A stretch of DNA of 64,000 bases. Source: Candidatus Methanosuratincola subterraneus. GTDB taxonomy: Archaea; Thermoproteota; Methanomethylicia; Methanomethylicales; Methanomethylicaceae. The notes under the pieces are model-generated. The model searched no databases. It was not told the DNA's origin and saw nothing but the letters and a program-made list of their open reading frames with translations. A program made the position numbers and the translations under genes. Position 1 is the stretch's first letter; each line of letters starts with the position of its first letter. The stretch spans positions 277,282 to 341,281 of the forward strand of contig RXGA01000001.1 of the NCBI GenBank assembly GCA_004028775.1. The letters are read 5' to 3'. Below, in pieces: positions 42,612 through 51,397 of the stretch.

Positions 42612-43262
42612 TTAGAACCTGCCTTCGAGCAGGCGGTTCCTCAGCTCCCTCAGGTCCGGGATGAACCTCCTCCCGAGTTTCTTCCGTTCCCTGTCCAAGT
42701 AGAATGCCCTGACACCCGCCCTCCTGGCACGTACATAGTCCAGCTCGAGGCTGTCCCCGACGTGCACCATCTCATTCGGCTTTATTCCGAGCTCCTCGCA
42801 GACCCTGCGGTAGGACGCGGTGTCCTTCATCATGCCAAAGTCAGAAATCGTCGAGAACTTCCGCTTGAAGTACCCATCCAGCGGCTCTGAGGTCACGTCC
42901 AGGAACAGCCGGTGTGAGTTTGATGTCACAATTAGGTCGAAACGATTCCTCAGATCCTCGAGCACCTCGACGACCTCGGGATAGAGGGTAACAGCCTCCT
43001 TGTACTCGAGAAGGAGCTTCCTCGGGTTTATCTCGAGCCGGTAGCGCTTGGTCCAATAAGAGAGGTCATACCACTCCATGCGGTTGGGCCCGATCGACTT
43101 GTAATCTGCAAAGAGCTGCGCCTTCGCCTCGTCGATGCCTATCCCCCACGACTCGGAGACCAGCTGGGGCAGGACTTCGAGCCAGATCAGGTTTGCGAAC
43201 GACGGGGTGACCAGCGTGCCGTCCATATCGAACGAGACCGTTGAGATCCTCTGCATGCGCAT
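42612..43262 (-). CDS. HAD-superfamily hydrolase
   Basis: 216 residues with motif I SFDMDGTLVTPSF (Asp nucleophile), motif II LIVTSNSHRLF, and motif III/IV KPNEMVHVGDSLELDYVRAR. It has a helical cap, so it is a subclass I HAD phosphatase, perhaps a phosphoglycolate- or nucleotide-type enzyme. The substrate is not readable. It lies just downstream of an MntP-like gene on the same strand (17-nt gap). Confidence 0.88.
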   Translation of the reverse strand: MRMQRISTVSFDMDGTLVTPSFANLIWLEVLPQLVSESWGIGIDEAKAQLFADYKSIGPNRMEWYDLSYWTKRYRLEINPRKLLLEYKEAVTLYPEVVEVLEDLRNRFDLIVTSNSHRLFLDVTSEPLDGYFKRKFSTISDFGMMKDTASYRRVCEELGIKPNEMVHVGDSLELDYVRARRAGVRAFYLDRERKKLGRRFIPDLRELRNRLLEGRF

Positions 43263-43279
43263 CCCCGATCACCAAAGCC

Positions 43280-43852
43280 TCAGCCGATGACCCCAAGGTG
43301 CTCCAGGAGTATCCTCAGCCCTATGGAAATCAGGATGATCCCGCCTATCGCCTTGACCCTGTCGCCGAGGTATTCGCCGGCGCGGTTGCCGAAGTAGGCC
43401 CCGGTGGAAGAGATCGCGAAGCAAACGGCGCCTATCACAGCCGCGGGCACCAGGATAGGGATCCCCAGCGCGGAGAACCCCAGGCCGACAGCGAGCGCAT
43501 CGATGCTGGTCGCAACGGAGATGACTAGGAGGTGGCCGATCAAAAGCGGGTTCTTACCCGAGACCTCGTCAGAGTCCCAGACCGCCTCGTAGACCATCTT
43601 TCCCCCGATGAATGCGAGCAGAAAGAACGCAACCCAGTGGTCATACCCGGATATCAGCCACATGAACGCGGACCCCCCGAGCCACCCAATGACTGGCATC
43701 CCTGCCTGGAAGAGCCCGAAGAACGCCCCTATCTTGAGGGACCCGCCTGCCCCGATCTCCTTCAGCGCCATGCCGCTTGCGACCGCTACCGCGAGCGAGT
43801 CCATGGAAAGCCCGACTGCGATGAGGAGGATCGCCGCAAGATCCATGGTCAA
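43280..43852 (-). CDS. mntP: MntP-type manganese efflux pump
   Basis: 190 residues with six membrane helices arranged as two repeats: GLSMDSLAVAVASGMAL near residue 13 and ISVATSIDALAVGLGFSALG near 115, with the conserved aspartates expected in MntP (DUF204). It exports Mn2+. It probably shares a transcript with the HAD protein downstream. No yybP-ykoY (manganese) riboswitch is visible upstream. Confidence 0.86.
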   Translation of the reverse strand: MTMDLAAILLIAVGLSMDSLAVAVASGMALKEIGAGGSLKIGAFFGLFQAGMPVIGWLGGSAFMWLISGYDHWVAFFLLAFIGGKMVYEAVWDSDEVSGKNPLLIGHLLVISVATSIDALAVGLGFSALGIPILVPAAVIGAVCFAISSTGAYFGNRAGEYLGDRVKAIGGIILISIGLRILLEHLGVIG

Positions 43853-43984
43853 CCATCCTAATCAAGGGCTGCGCCATCCATAATAAGCGTTGCGCGTGGC
43901 ATGCCAGCACCGGACGAATGAAAAACGGGAAAGAGCCGCCCTATGGCATTAGCACCCTAGTATCGGCTGCGATCTCGACGCACA

Positions 43985-44581
43985 TCAGGAGGGCGGGCAG
44001 TACTCAACCCACTGGGTGACAGTTTCTGCCGCTTCCCTGCCCATCATGATCTCGACCAGCTTTATCCCAACATCTATCGAGGAGGATATCCCAGCGCCTG
44101 TGACAACATTTCCGTCCACGACAACCCTCTCCTTCAAGGGGCATGCCCCGTACCCGGAAAGCTGGTTCACCACTGTGTGGAAAGAAGTTGCCTTCTTCCC
44201 TTTGAGGATCCCAGCCTCGGCGAGTATGAAAGCCCCCGTGCAGACCGAGGCGATGATCTTCCCGCTCTCGTAGAACTTCCTGACTGCCTCCTGTATCGCG
44301 CTGTCCTTCTGCGCCTTGAGCCTCCCAGGACCGCCTGGGACAAAAAGCACGTCGTGCCCTGGAAGCGCATCCAGCCTTTTCTCCACCACGATCTTCAGGT
44401 CGTGGTAGCACTTTACAGGCCCGGTCTCCTTCCCGACCGTCTCGAGCTCGAAGTAAGCATCCTTGAATACGCCTTCCCTGAAGAGCCTCCTTGTCGCGCC
44501 GAGCACCTCCCAAGCCCCTGCGAGGTCGAGTTCCTCAAGATCCGGGAATGCCAAAACGCCAACTTTTATTATCCTTGCCAT
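43985..44581 (-). CDS. DJ-1/PfpI family protein
   Basis: About 198 residues. KVGVLAFPDLEELDLAGAWEVL is the DJ-1 start, HDVLFVPGGPGRLKAQ precedes the nucleophile elbow IASVCTGAFILAEAG with the reactive cysteine, and a downstream TSFHTVVNQL region provides the His. The family includes glyoxalases, chaperones and AraC-like sensor domains; the LDLAGAWEVL start and VDGNVVTGAG segment make it close to the isonitrile hydratase-like subgroup. ATG 44581 is chosen. Confidence 0.86.
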   Translation of the reverse strand: MARIIKVGVLAFPDLEELDLAGAWEVLGATRRLFREGVFKDAYFELETVGKETGPVKCYHDLKIVVEKRLDALPGHDVLFVPGGPGRLKAQKDSAIQEAVRKFYESGKIIASVCTGAFILAEAGILKGKKATSFHTVVNQLSGYGACPLKERVVVDGNVVTGAGISSSIDVGIKLVEIMMGREAAETVTQWVEYCPPS

Positions 44582-44690
44582 AAACAACCACTCTTCCAAA
44601 TCAGAAACGCGCTCAATCCAGCAAAAATAATAGATAAAATTAGATAAAAATAGGTTGTTTCACAGCCTATTGCCAGAGTCCGTCAAGGGC

Positions 44691-45002
44691 TTACTTCTTG
44701 ATGGTCAGCTTGATCTCGATTGTCGAGACGTTCCTCGGCGGGTCGCCTAGGACTTCTGTGCCAATGGTAACCTCTTTCTGCACCGTGCTTCCGGTCATGA
44801 ACCGCTTCGAGACTACCTCGGCAACGTCGACTGCAGACGAGATGGCGTTTCCCCTGGCTTTTATGGTTATGCTCCCGCTCTCATTGAGCTGCATGAGAGC
44901 TGCCATAGCATAGCTCATCACTGGTTTCTTGCCGACCAGAATTACATCCCTTGGCATTTCAGGCTTCTTTACTTCACTTGGTGTTGTAGGTGTTTCTGCC
45001 AT
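44691..45002 (-). CDS. albA: Alba DNA/RNA-binding chromatin protein
   Basis: 103 residues: VILVGKKPVMSYAMAALMQL, ITIKARGNAISSAVDVAEVV and VSTIEIKLTIKK form the Alba fold, with the lysine pair equivalent to the acetylated Lys of Sulfolobus Alba at GKKP. It coats DNA and binds RNA. A TATA box (gatatata, about 45033-45040 on this strand) indicates a short leader. The start side faces the AbrB-ACT gene with a divergent promoter. Confidence 0.93.
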   Translation of the reverse strand: MAETPTTPSEVKKPEMPRDVILVGKKPVMSYAMAALMQLNESGSITIKARGNAISSAVDVAEVVSKRFMTGSTVQKEVTIGTEVLGDPPRNVSTIEIKLTIKK

Positions 45003-45122
45003 GTTGTTCACATCCGTATCGATTGTAGCAGAGTATATATCAAATCGTCCCCTTAAATATTTAACCAATACAGAGATCTGTAAGACAGTTGAGATCTGAT
45101 CGGAATACGTGCTCATGGATGG

Positions 45123-45545
45123 TTGAGGATGGTGCACGACCACGAGATAGTCAGGGTGGATTCGAAAGGGCGCATAACTGTGCCCCTCAGGGTCAGGGAA
45201 GAGCTAGGCCTCCAGAGCGGCACATATGTGACGGTGAAGCTTGAGAGGGAGGAGAAGCGCGCTTCCATCTCGCTCTTCGCGGGTCCTGATGCGCACCTTG
45301 TGGAGCTGCACCTGAAGATACCCGACAGGCCAGGGGCGCTTGCGAGGGCAGCCAAGGTGCTCGGAGACGCGAACCTAGACCTGATGATGTCCAGCTCGAG
45401 GACCATCAAGAAAGGCGACCTTGCAGAGTGGATTGTCGTCGCGGACGCGTCGCAGTCTGGGATCCCGATCGAGGATGTGAAGAGAAAGATACTCGAGAGC
45501 AGGGCCGTGATCGCCCTGGAAGTGAAGGAGTTCGCGACGGAGTAG
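45123..45545 (+). CDS. AbrB/SpoVT-fold DNA-binding domain fused to ACT domain
   Basis: 140 residues. Residues 8-50 form an AbrB/MazE swapped-hairpin (IVRVDSKGRITVPLRVREEL), and residues 58-130 an ACT domain (LHLKIPDRPGALARAAKVLG, then LAEWIVVADASQ). That combination implies a regulator whose DNA binding responds to a small ligand, probably an amino acid. Start candidates are TTG 45123, ATG 45129 and GTG 45132. It is divergent from alba with 120 nt between them, and could regulate it; this is inference from position. A hairpin with T-run at 45593-45614 follows. Confidence 0.82.
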   Translation: MRMVHDHEIVRVDSKGRITVPLRVREELGLQSGTYVTVKLEREEKRASISLFAGPDAHLVELHLKIPDRPGALARAAKVLGDANLDLMMSSSRTIKKGDLAEWIVVADASQSGIPIEDVKRKILESRAVIALEVKEFATE

Positions 45546-45592
45546 CATCCTGCCAGGGCGCCTCCTTGGCTTGCTGCCTGTGCCTCTTCATG

Positions 45593-45614
45593 GGCGGCTT
45601 ACCGCCGGCTTTTT
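45593..45614 (+). terminator. GC hairpin with T-run after AbrB-ACT gene
   Basis: GGCGG-N4-CCGCC followed by ggcttttt. It resembles an intrinsic terminator 48 nt after the stop codon, in the convergent gap before the HerA-like gene. Confidence 0.45.
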
Positions 45615-45683
45615 ATGCCAGCCTTGCAGCGCCGGTCCCATTCGCCGCCCCCTGGGGCAACCGCCCGTTTCTTCGCCAGCCGC

Positions 45684-48600
45684 TCACCTCTGCGCGCAGT
45701 GCGAGCAGACCGACCTCTTGAATATCCCAAGCCGCTTCCTCTCGACCATGCAGTCGGGGCAGACCGTCCTACCGCACTCGGGGCACTTCCTCATGTGCTC
45801 CCTGCAGACCCTCTCGCCGCAGACCGAGCAGACCGACGTGCACTGGTTGCAGAATGGCTTGCCGCAGACCTTGCACAGGTACGGCAACTCCTTCTTGCAG
45901 AATGGCTTGCCGCAGGCGCTGCAGGCCCAGGAGTGCTCCCCGCAGACCTCCTCGCCGCAGGCGCTGCACTTGGAGACGTGCGATTCGCAGAAGGTCTCGC
46001 CGCAAGCCGCGCACTTCACCTGCTCTATGACGCACAGCTCCCTGCCGCACTTCTTGCAGTGGCCGATGTGCTTATCATAGTGGTCGAGGCAGTATGTGCC
46101 GCCGCATACGCCACACCTTTTTACATGACCCGAGCAGTACCCCTTCCCCTCGCCGCAGTCCCTGCAAACCTTGGCACACCCGGTGCAGATCCTCTTTCCG
46201 CAGGCCGCGCACTCGACATATGGCTCGTCCGAGCAGAACTGCTTGCCGCACTCAGGGCACTTCCATGCATGGGCAGAGCACGAAGCCCGCCCGCACAGCG
46301 AGCAGCCCACCAGGTGTTCAGCGCAGAAGATCTCCCCGCAGGTGTAGCAGAAGATTGGCCCATCGAGCGCTGTGATCTGCTTGCCGCACTCGGCGCATTC
46401 CCCGAACTTGCCCCACCCGTTGACCGCGTTCCACTCCATCCTGAAGTCCCGTTCCTCGCCATGGAAGCTGACCCTGAAGAGCGCCTCGATCCTGGGGATC
46501 CATACCACCTGCATGGCCTCTACCGTGACCTCCTCGGGCTTTGGCTGGAAGACGAGGTTAGCCAGCGGCTCGTTCAATAGAGTTTCGAGCTCCTGCGCGA
46601 CCCTCTTCGTCTCGCCCCGGATCATCTCCTGGATCTCGCCCTCTTTCCTCGTGAGCGAGACTATCTCTTCCCTTGCCTTGGCGAGCCTCTGCTCAAGCCT
46701 GGCAAGCCTCACCTCCCTCGTCTGTATCTGCTGGGATACCTTCAGCGTCGATCTCCCATCCTTCTCAGCCTTGGCCCTCTCCTTCTCGAGGGACTTGATC
46801 TCGTCCTTTATCGAGTCCACAAGCTTCTCAAGGCTCGCGAGCTCTTCCTTTGCAGCCGCCGCGCTCGATCGCACCTCTTTCAGCTGCTGGCTGTACTTCT
46901 CCTTGATCTCGGACTCGTCTTGCGCCCTAATCGAATCGGCCTTCGCCCTCAGCCTGGCCTTGAAGTCCTCAATTGCCTCCCCAGGCTTTGAGAACTCCCC
47001 GAGCTTCGGGTGGTAGTGCACGGTTTGGGTCAGCTTCGAGACCGCGAAGATCCTGAATGCCCCCTTCAGGTTCTCTATTGCCGACTCATCCAGCAGGGCT
47101 GCCGCAGTCTGCGCATGATCTCCCTCCCTCGGCGGGACAGGGGACGCGGGCTGCGCCAGGACGTCCTTCGCATCGATGCCGAACGCCGACTCGTACCTCC
47201 AGTCGAGCGGCTGCACGCCCGCGGAGGCAGGGATCAGCCTCCTGATCCGCTCCTTGAGGTGGAGGTCTGGGTCTTTCCTTTTCGACTCGACAGTCGCCTC
47301 AGCGAAGAGGGCGGGGGCATAGGTGAGCCTGGACCTCAGAAGATCTGCGGCGTCGACTGATCGATCCTCCTTCAGCCGCCCGAGAATGTCTGACTCGCTG
47401 ACGTTCACCGGCAGGTACAACGATGGCACGGACTTGGGGATCCGAGCCTGCGGCTGTAAGCCCTTCTGGGCAGCAGCCCCCTCCCTGAGCAGCCTCTCCT
47501 TGAGCTTGGAGATCCGCTTCCTCATCTTCTCCAGCTCCTCGGGCGAGACAAAGTCAAGCGGGTTGAAGCCCGGAGCGCCATGTGTCGTCTCCCTCTCCCT
47601 CACCCGGACGAGCAGGGGCGTCCTCTCGACGACGTCGCCTGTTATCACCGCATTCCCGGGCTCGAGCCAGTTTATGTCAGCCTCCCAGTCCTTCCCAAGC
47701 CCCCCGCTCTCCACCGCGATCCTTACGTCATTCGGGTCGGTCAGCCGGTGTATTATCCATGTGGCAGAGAGGCTCCGGACAGTCATGTCGAGCAGCTGGG
47801 GGCGCTGGGTCATCACTATCATGTTGGCTCCAAACTTCCGACCCTCCTGTGAGAAGCGCTGGACTGCCTCTAGGACCTGCCTGACCGAGGAGTCGTCCCT
47901 CCTGTTCCTCCCGGCGAACAGGTGGGCCTCATCCAGGACCAGGTAAAACGGCTGGATCTGCATGGTCATGATCGCCTCGAGGAGCTTGGTCAGTACCTTG
48001 TGGACGACCTGGTACTGCTCCTCGGTCCCAAGCCCGCGGAGGTTGATGATCGTGCACTGCATCTGCGAGACGATGTCCTCGGCCTTGGTCGAGTCGAGGG
48101 AGGCTATGTCAAGGTCAGCACCCGGGTTGAAGGCCAGGTTGGCGAACTCGACTATGTTCTCGGAGTAAGACCTGGGGGAGACCCCAAACTCCTCAGAGGG
48201 CGCGTCCGAAGGTACCTTGAGGCTCGAGTACTCTCCGTGGGCATCGATTATGACCAGCGGGATCCCCTTCTTGATCAACTCCTCCGCAATGACTCCCATC
48301 GTGTACGACTTTCCGGATCCGGGCTTCCCGACAATGAATATGCGCGTCATCTTCTTGATCGGCAGCCAGACCCTGCAGTCCAGGTTCCTCAGCTTCCCGA
48401 TGTAGACCCCCTCGGCTTCCCCAGTGCATATGCCCAGCCCCTTCCTTATTGCCTCTTCTGATGCCGCCAGCACTTCCGACCCAGGGATGAAGGGCGTCTT
48501 CGGCGGGGCGCCTATGACGGAGCACTCGGCAAACAACTTGCTGTCTCCAGCGCGCTTGACCTCCTTTATGATTAGCAGGAAGTCCTTTCCTTCGTGCTTG

Positions 48601-48722
48601 ACCTGGACATAGTCGTTCTTCCCGATATCCTGCCGATCCAGGACCATCGAGAACCTCTCTGTGCCTGCAGTACCTTCGATCCTGCCAACAGACCAAGAAG
48701 ACACGTCGTGAACCTCGCACAC
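45684..48722 (-). CDS. HerA-type ATPase with coiled coil and C-terminal zinc-knuckle array
   Basis: About 1012 residues. Numbered from the longest frame: residues 25-140 resemble a HAS-barrel (VGRIEGTAGTERFSMVLDRQ); a HerA/DUF87 ATPase follows with Walker A GKPGSGKS (152-159), Walker B YLVLDEAHLF (280-289) and TQRP (325-328). Residues about 400-600 are a poorly conserved linker, 615-765 a charged coiled coil, and 795-1032 a cysteine-rich array with 18 CxxC pairs and 46 cysteines, with His pairs such as AEHL and CREHM between them. HerA proteins translocate DNA, usually with NurA in end resection; neither NurA nor Mre11/Rad50 is adjacent. GTG 48722 or 48704 are likelier starts than ATG 48782, because a tttaataaat box at about 48756-48765 predicts initiation near 48733. 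Confidence 0.85.
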   Translation of the reverse strand: MCEVHDVSSWSVGRIEGTAGTERFSMVLDRQDIGKNDYVQVKHEGKDFLLIIKEVKRAGDSKLFAECSVIGAPPKTPFIPGSEVLAASEEAIRKGLGICTGEAEGVYIGKLRNLDCRVWLPIKKMTRIFIVGKPGSGKSYTMGVIAEELIKKGIPLVIIDAHGEYSSLKVPSDAPSEEFGVSPRSYSENIVEFANLAFNPGADLDIASLDSTKAEDIVSQMQCTIINLRGLGTEEQYQVVHKVLTKLLEAIMTMQIQPFYLVLDEAHLFAGRNRRDDSSVRQVLEAVQRFSQEGRKFGANMIVMTQRPQLLDMTVRSLSATWIIHRLTDPNDVRIAVESGGLGKDWEADINWLEPGNAVITGDVVERTPLLVRVRERETTHGAPGFNPLDFVSPEELEKMRKRISKLKERLLREGAAAQKGLQPQARIPKSVPSLYLPVNVSESDILGRLKEDRSVDAADLLRSRLTYAPALFAEATVESKRKDPDLHLKERIRRLIPASAGVQPLDWRYESAFGIDAKDVLAQPASPVPPREGDHAQTAAALLDESAIENLKGAFRIFAVSKLTQTVHYHPKLGEFSKPGEAIEDFKARLRAKADSIRAQDESEIKEKYSQQLKEVRSSAAAAKEELASLEKLVDSIKDEIKSLEKERAKAEKDGRSTLKVSQQIQTREVRLARLEQRLAKAREEIVSLTRKEGEIQEMIRGETKRVAQELETLLNEPLANLVFQPKPEEVTVEAMQVVWIPRIEALFRVSFHGEERDFRMEWNAVNGWGKFGECAECGKQITALDGPIFCYTCGEIFCAEHLVGCSLCGRASCSAHAWKCPECGKQFCSDEPYVECAACGKRICTGCAKVCRDCGEGKGYCSGHVKRCGVCGGTYCLDHYDKHIGHCKKCGRELCVIEQVKCAACGETFCESHVSKCSACGEEVCGEHSWACSACGKPFCKKELPYLCKVCGKPFCNQCTSVCSVCGERVCREHMRKCPECGRTVCPDCMVERKRLGIFKRSVCSHCAQR

Positions 48723-48907
48723 CTGATTTATTGTGGTGGTAGTATGGATCGCAGATTTATTAAATGCTACCCACAGGAGCATTCTCGTTATTAGTCATTT
48801 CTGGTATTTTTTTCGAATCTTCTCCCTTTCTTGATGTTAAAAAAGAGCAACAACAGATACGAAAAGGCTTATATACGGTTCGAATAATTCTAATTGCGGT
48901 GCCACTG

Positions 48908-50284
48908 ATGAAAGTCAAGATCCTAGACACTACCCTGAGGGAAGGGGAACAGACGCCTGGCGTCTCGTTCAGCATCGACGCGAAAGTGGAGATAGCAAGA
49001 AAGCTGGACGAGGCCAGGGTTGACATGATCGAGGCGGGGCATCCAGCCGTGTCCCAAGACGTGACCGAGGCGATAAAGAGGATTGTGGCGGAGCGGCTCG
49101 ATGCCGAGATCCTAGCCCACAGCCGCGCGCTGATATCTGATGTTGATGCCGCGCTCGCGTGCGGAGTGGATCGCGTCGCGATCTTCCTCGGGATCACGGA
49201 GAAGAAGCTCCAGGCGATGAAAATGACCGAGGAGAAGGCGATCGAGGCTGCGGTGAAGAGCGTCCAGTACGCGAGGGACCACGGTGTGAAGGTCAGGTTC
49301 ACTGCAGAGGACGCGACCAGGGGCAATTACGACTTCATAGTCAGGATATGCAGGGCCGCGATCGAGGCTGGGGCAGACAGGATAAGCATCCCGGACACCG
49401 TGGGCGTCACGCCCCCGGACAGGATGAGGGGACTATTCTCGAGGCTCTCCAAGGACCTGGGAGCCGAGCTCGACGCACACTGCCACAACGACCTGGGGTT
49501 TGCGGTCGCGAGCGCCGTAGCCGCGGTCGAGGGGGGCGCGACTGCAGTCCACACCACCGTGAACGGCATAGGCGAGAGGGCGGGGATCACCCCGCTGGAG
49601 CCCTTTGCGGTCGCCCTGAAGGTGCTGCACAATGTCGACACGGTCGACCTGACGAAGCTCCCGGAGCTCTCGCTGCTGCTCGAGAAGCACAGCGGCATAC
49701 CCGTTTCGCCGCTCCAGCCGATCGTCGGCGAGAACGTCTTCTCGCACAAGGGCGGCGTCCACGCGGCCGCGGTCATCTTCGACCCCCAGACCTACGAGGC
49801 CTTCCCGCCTAGCATCGTGGGCAGGCAGAGGGAGATCGTGATCAGCAAGTACACTGGTAAGGTGGCGCTGGAGGACAGGCTGAAGCGCCTAGGGGTGGCC
49901 CTGACCGAGGAGGAGCTGATGAAGGTGCTACAGGCGATAAAGGAGAGGCCAGAGGTCAGGAGCTACCGCGACGTCGACCTCCTGGAGCTGGCTGAGAAGG
50001 CGGCCGGCAAGAAGCTCGAGGTCCAGGTGCCGAAGAAGATCGAAGCGCTGGTGCTCGTCAAGTGCGAGTCCAATGTCTACACCACAGCTGTCGCGAGGCG
50101 GATCCTCTGGATCAGGGGTGTCCAGAAGGTTCTCGAGATAAGCGGCGACTTTGACATCGAAGTGATGCTGAACGTCGAAACGGTCAACCAGATGAACGAA
50201 GTGCTGGAGAACATAAGGAAGATAAAGGGAGTCACTGGGACCAACACCAGGATAATACTGAAGAAGTTCAACAGCGACTCCTGA
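48908..50284 (+). CDS. 2-Isopropylmalate/homocitrate synthase family with RAM domain
   Basis: About 458 residues. The DRE-TIM barrel is clear: KILDTTLREGEQTPGVSF, the metal site AHCHNDLGFAVASAVAAVEG and IVGENVFSHKGGVHAAAV. The last 75 residues (EALVLVKCESNVYTTAVARR, LEISGDFDIEVMLNVE) form a RAM/Lrp ligand-binding domain instead of the LeuA dimer domain. The RAM fusion is known in crenarchaeal homocitrate and isopropylmalate synthases, where the amino acid end product feeds back through it. The substrate (2-oxoisovalerate, 2-oxoglutarate or pyruvate) is not readable. A ttatata box at about 48870-48876 gives a short leader; GTG 48899 is an alternative start. Confidence 0.88.
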   Translation: MKVKILDTTLREGEQTPGVSFSIDAKVEIARKLDEARVDMIEAGHPAVSQDVTEAIKRIVAERLDAEILAHSRALISDVDAALACGVDRVAIFLGITEKKLQAMKMTEEKAIEAAVKSVQYARDHGVKVRFTAEDATRGNYDFIVRICRAAIEAGADRISIPDTVGVTPPDRMRGLFSRLSKDLGAELDAHCHNDLGFAVASAVAAVEGGATAVHTTVNGIGERAGITPLEPFAVALKVLHNVDTVDLTKLPELSLLLEKHSGIPVSPLQPIVGENVFSHKGGVHAAAVIFDPQTYEAFPPSIVGRQREIVISKYTGKVALEDRLKRLGVALTEEELMKVLQAIKERPEVRSYRDVDLLELAEKAAGKKLEVQVPKKIEALVLVKCESNVYTTAVARRILWIRGVQKVLEISGDFDIEVMLNVETVNQMNEVLENIRKIKGVTGTNTRIILKKFNSDS

Positions 50285-50402
50285 TCCTTTCTTTCTCTTT
50301 CTCTGCTTTTTTATCTGCCCAACCAACCATCCATCCATCTTCAGTCCGGAAGATCGCCTTTGTACTTCCAATCTCATCATTCTACTTCATTGAGTCCCCG
50401 GG

Positions 50403-50720
50403 TCAGTCGGGACGCCTCTCGACCACGACCTTGCAGTTGGTGGCGAGGGCTGCGATCGCACCTAAGGCGGCCATCCAGGGAGCAAGGATCGCGCCCACTA
50501 CGAAGACGGTTGCTGGCAACTCCAGAAGTACCCTGCCCTGTTCGTTCTTGACGATTATGCGGGTCACGTTGCCCTCCCTTATCAGGTCCTCTATCTTTGA
50601 GACGAGATCCTTCGCGGCAACGTTGAACTCTTCGGTGAAAGTCTTCCCGAGCCTGCTTCCGCACCTCCTGCAGAAGTTAGAGTCCTCCTGGTTCTCGGTA
50701 CCGCACTTGGGGCAGAGCAT
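50403..50720 (-). CDS. Zinc-ribbon plus DUF4342 membrane protein
   Basis: About 105 residues. A CPKCG-x12-CRRCG zinc ribbon opens the protein; the rest (TEEFNVAAKDLVSKIEDLIR, VTRIIVKNEQGRVLLELPAT, then the hydrophobic VFVVGAILAPWMAALGAIAA) is the DUF4342 pattern with one membrane hairpin. Function is unknown; it may attach a zinc head to the inner face of the membrane. Two ATGs are possible (50738 and 50720). Confidence 0.75.
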   Translation of the reverse strand: MLCPKCGTENQEDSNFCRRCGSRLGKTFTEEFNVAAKDLVSKIEDLIREGNVTRIIVKNEQGRVLLELPATVFVVGAILAPWMAALGAIAALATNCKVVVERRPD

Positions 50721-50839
50721 GCAGGGCACCGCGATCATCTAGCCAATGCGGGTATTTATCTCTGATTTTTTGAAGCGGACATGGATGCCCCTATTTCTGC
50801 CCCAAGGCTTTTATCGCCATCCCGCCACCCATAGATCAG

Positions 50840-51397
50840 GTGTCCCAAGTGCTGAGGGAAGAGGCCATTGAACTCGTGAAGAAGCATGTCAAGAAAGAGA
50901 ACAACATTAAGCACATGCTCGCAGTGGGCGCGGTCATGAGGGGGCTCGCGCTGAGGCTCGGCGAGGATGAGGGGAAGTGGGAAGTCACTGGCATTCTCCA
51001 CGACATCGACTTCGAGGCCTGCAGCGGGCTGGGCGACCACACGCTTGTCGCATCGCGCATTCTTGAGGGGCTGGTCGAGGACGATGTGATCCAGGCGATA
51101 AAGGCGCACAACTACGAGAACACGGGCGTGATGCCGGACAGCAAATTCAAAAAGGCGCTGATAGCGAGCGATGCGGTTTCGGGTCTAGTCGTGGCTGCTG
51201 CCCTGGTCATGCCCAGCAAGAAGCTCAAGGACGTCACCGTGGAGACCCTGATGAAAAAGTACAAGAACAAGGACTTCGCCAAGGGCGCGGACAGGGGCAG
51301 GATAGCGTCATGCGCGGAAATCGGGATCCCAGTCGAGGAGTTCTTGGGGATAGCCCTGGAGAGCATGCAGAAGATAGCTGGAGAAATTGGCCTTTGA
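50840..51397 (+). CDS. HDIG-type HD-domain phosphohydrolase
   Basis: 185 residues. NIKHMLAVGAVMRGLALRLG, GILHDIDFEACSG, GDHTLVASRIL and ALIASDAVSGLVVAAALV correspond to the H..HD..H..D metal-site order of small HDIG hydrolases. A nucleotide or nucleotide-sugar substrate is likely but unproven. GTG 50840 start. It is separated from the MTAP gene by a long AT-rich convergent gap. Confidence 0.78.
   Translation: MSQVLREEAIELVKKHVKKENNIKHMLAVGAVMRGLALRLGEDEGKWEVTGILHDIDFEACSGLGDHTLVASRILEGLVEDDVIQAIKAHNYENTGVMPDSKFKKALIASDAVSGLVVAAALVMPSKKLKDVTVETLMKKYKNKDFAKGADRGRIASCAEIGIPVEEFLGIALESMQKIAGEIGL

Noticed and set aside
45571..47016. Long plus-strand open frames opposite the HerA-like gene
   Set aside because: They are antisense shadows of the cysteine-rich and coiled-coil coding strand, with low-complexity Ala/Pro composition and no start signals; the minus-strand reading has clear ATPase and zinc motifs.
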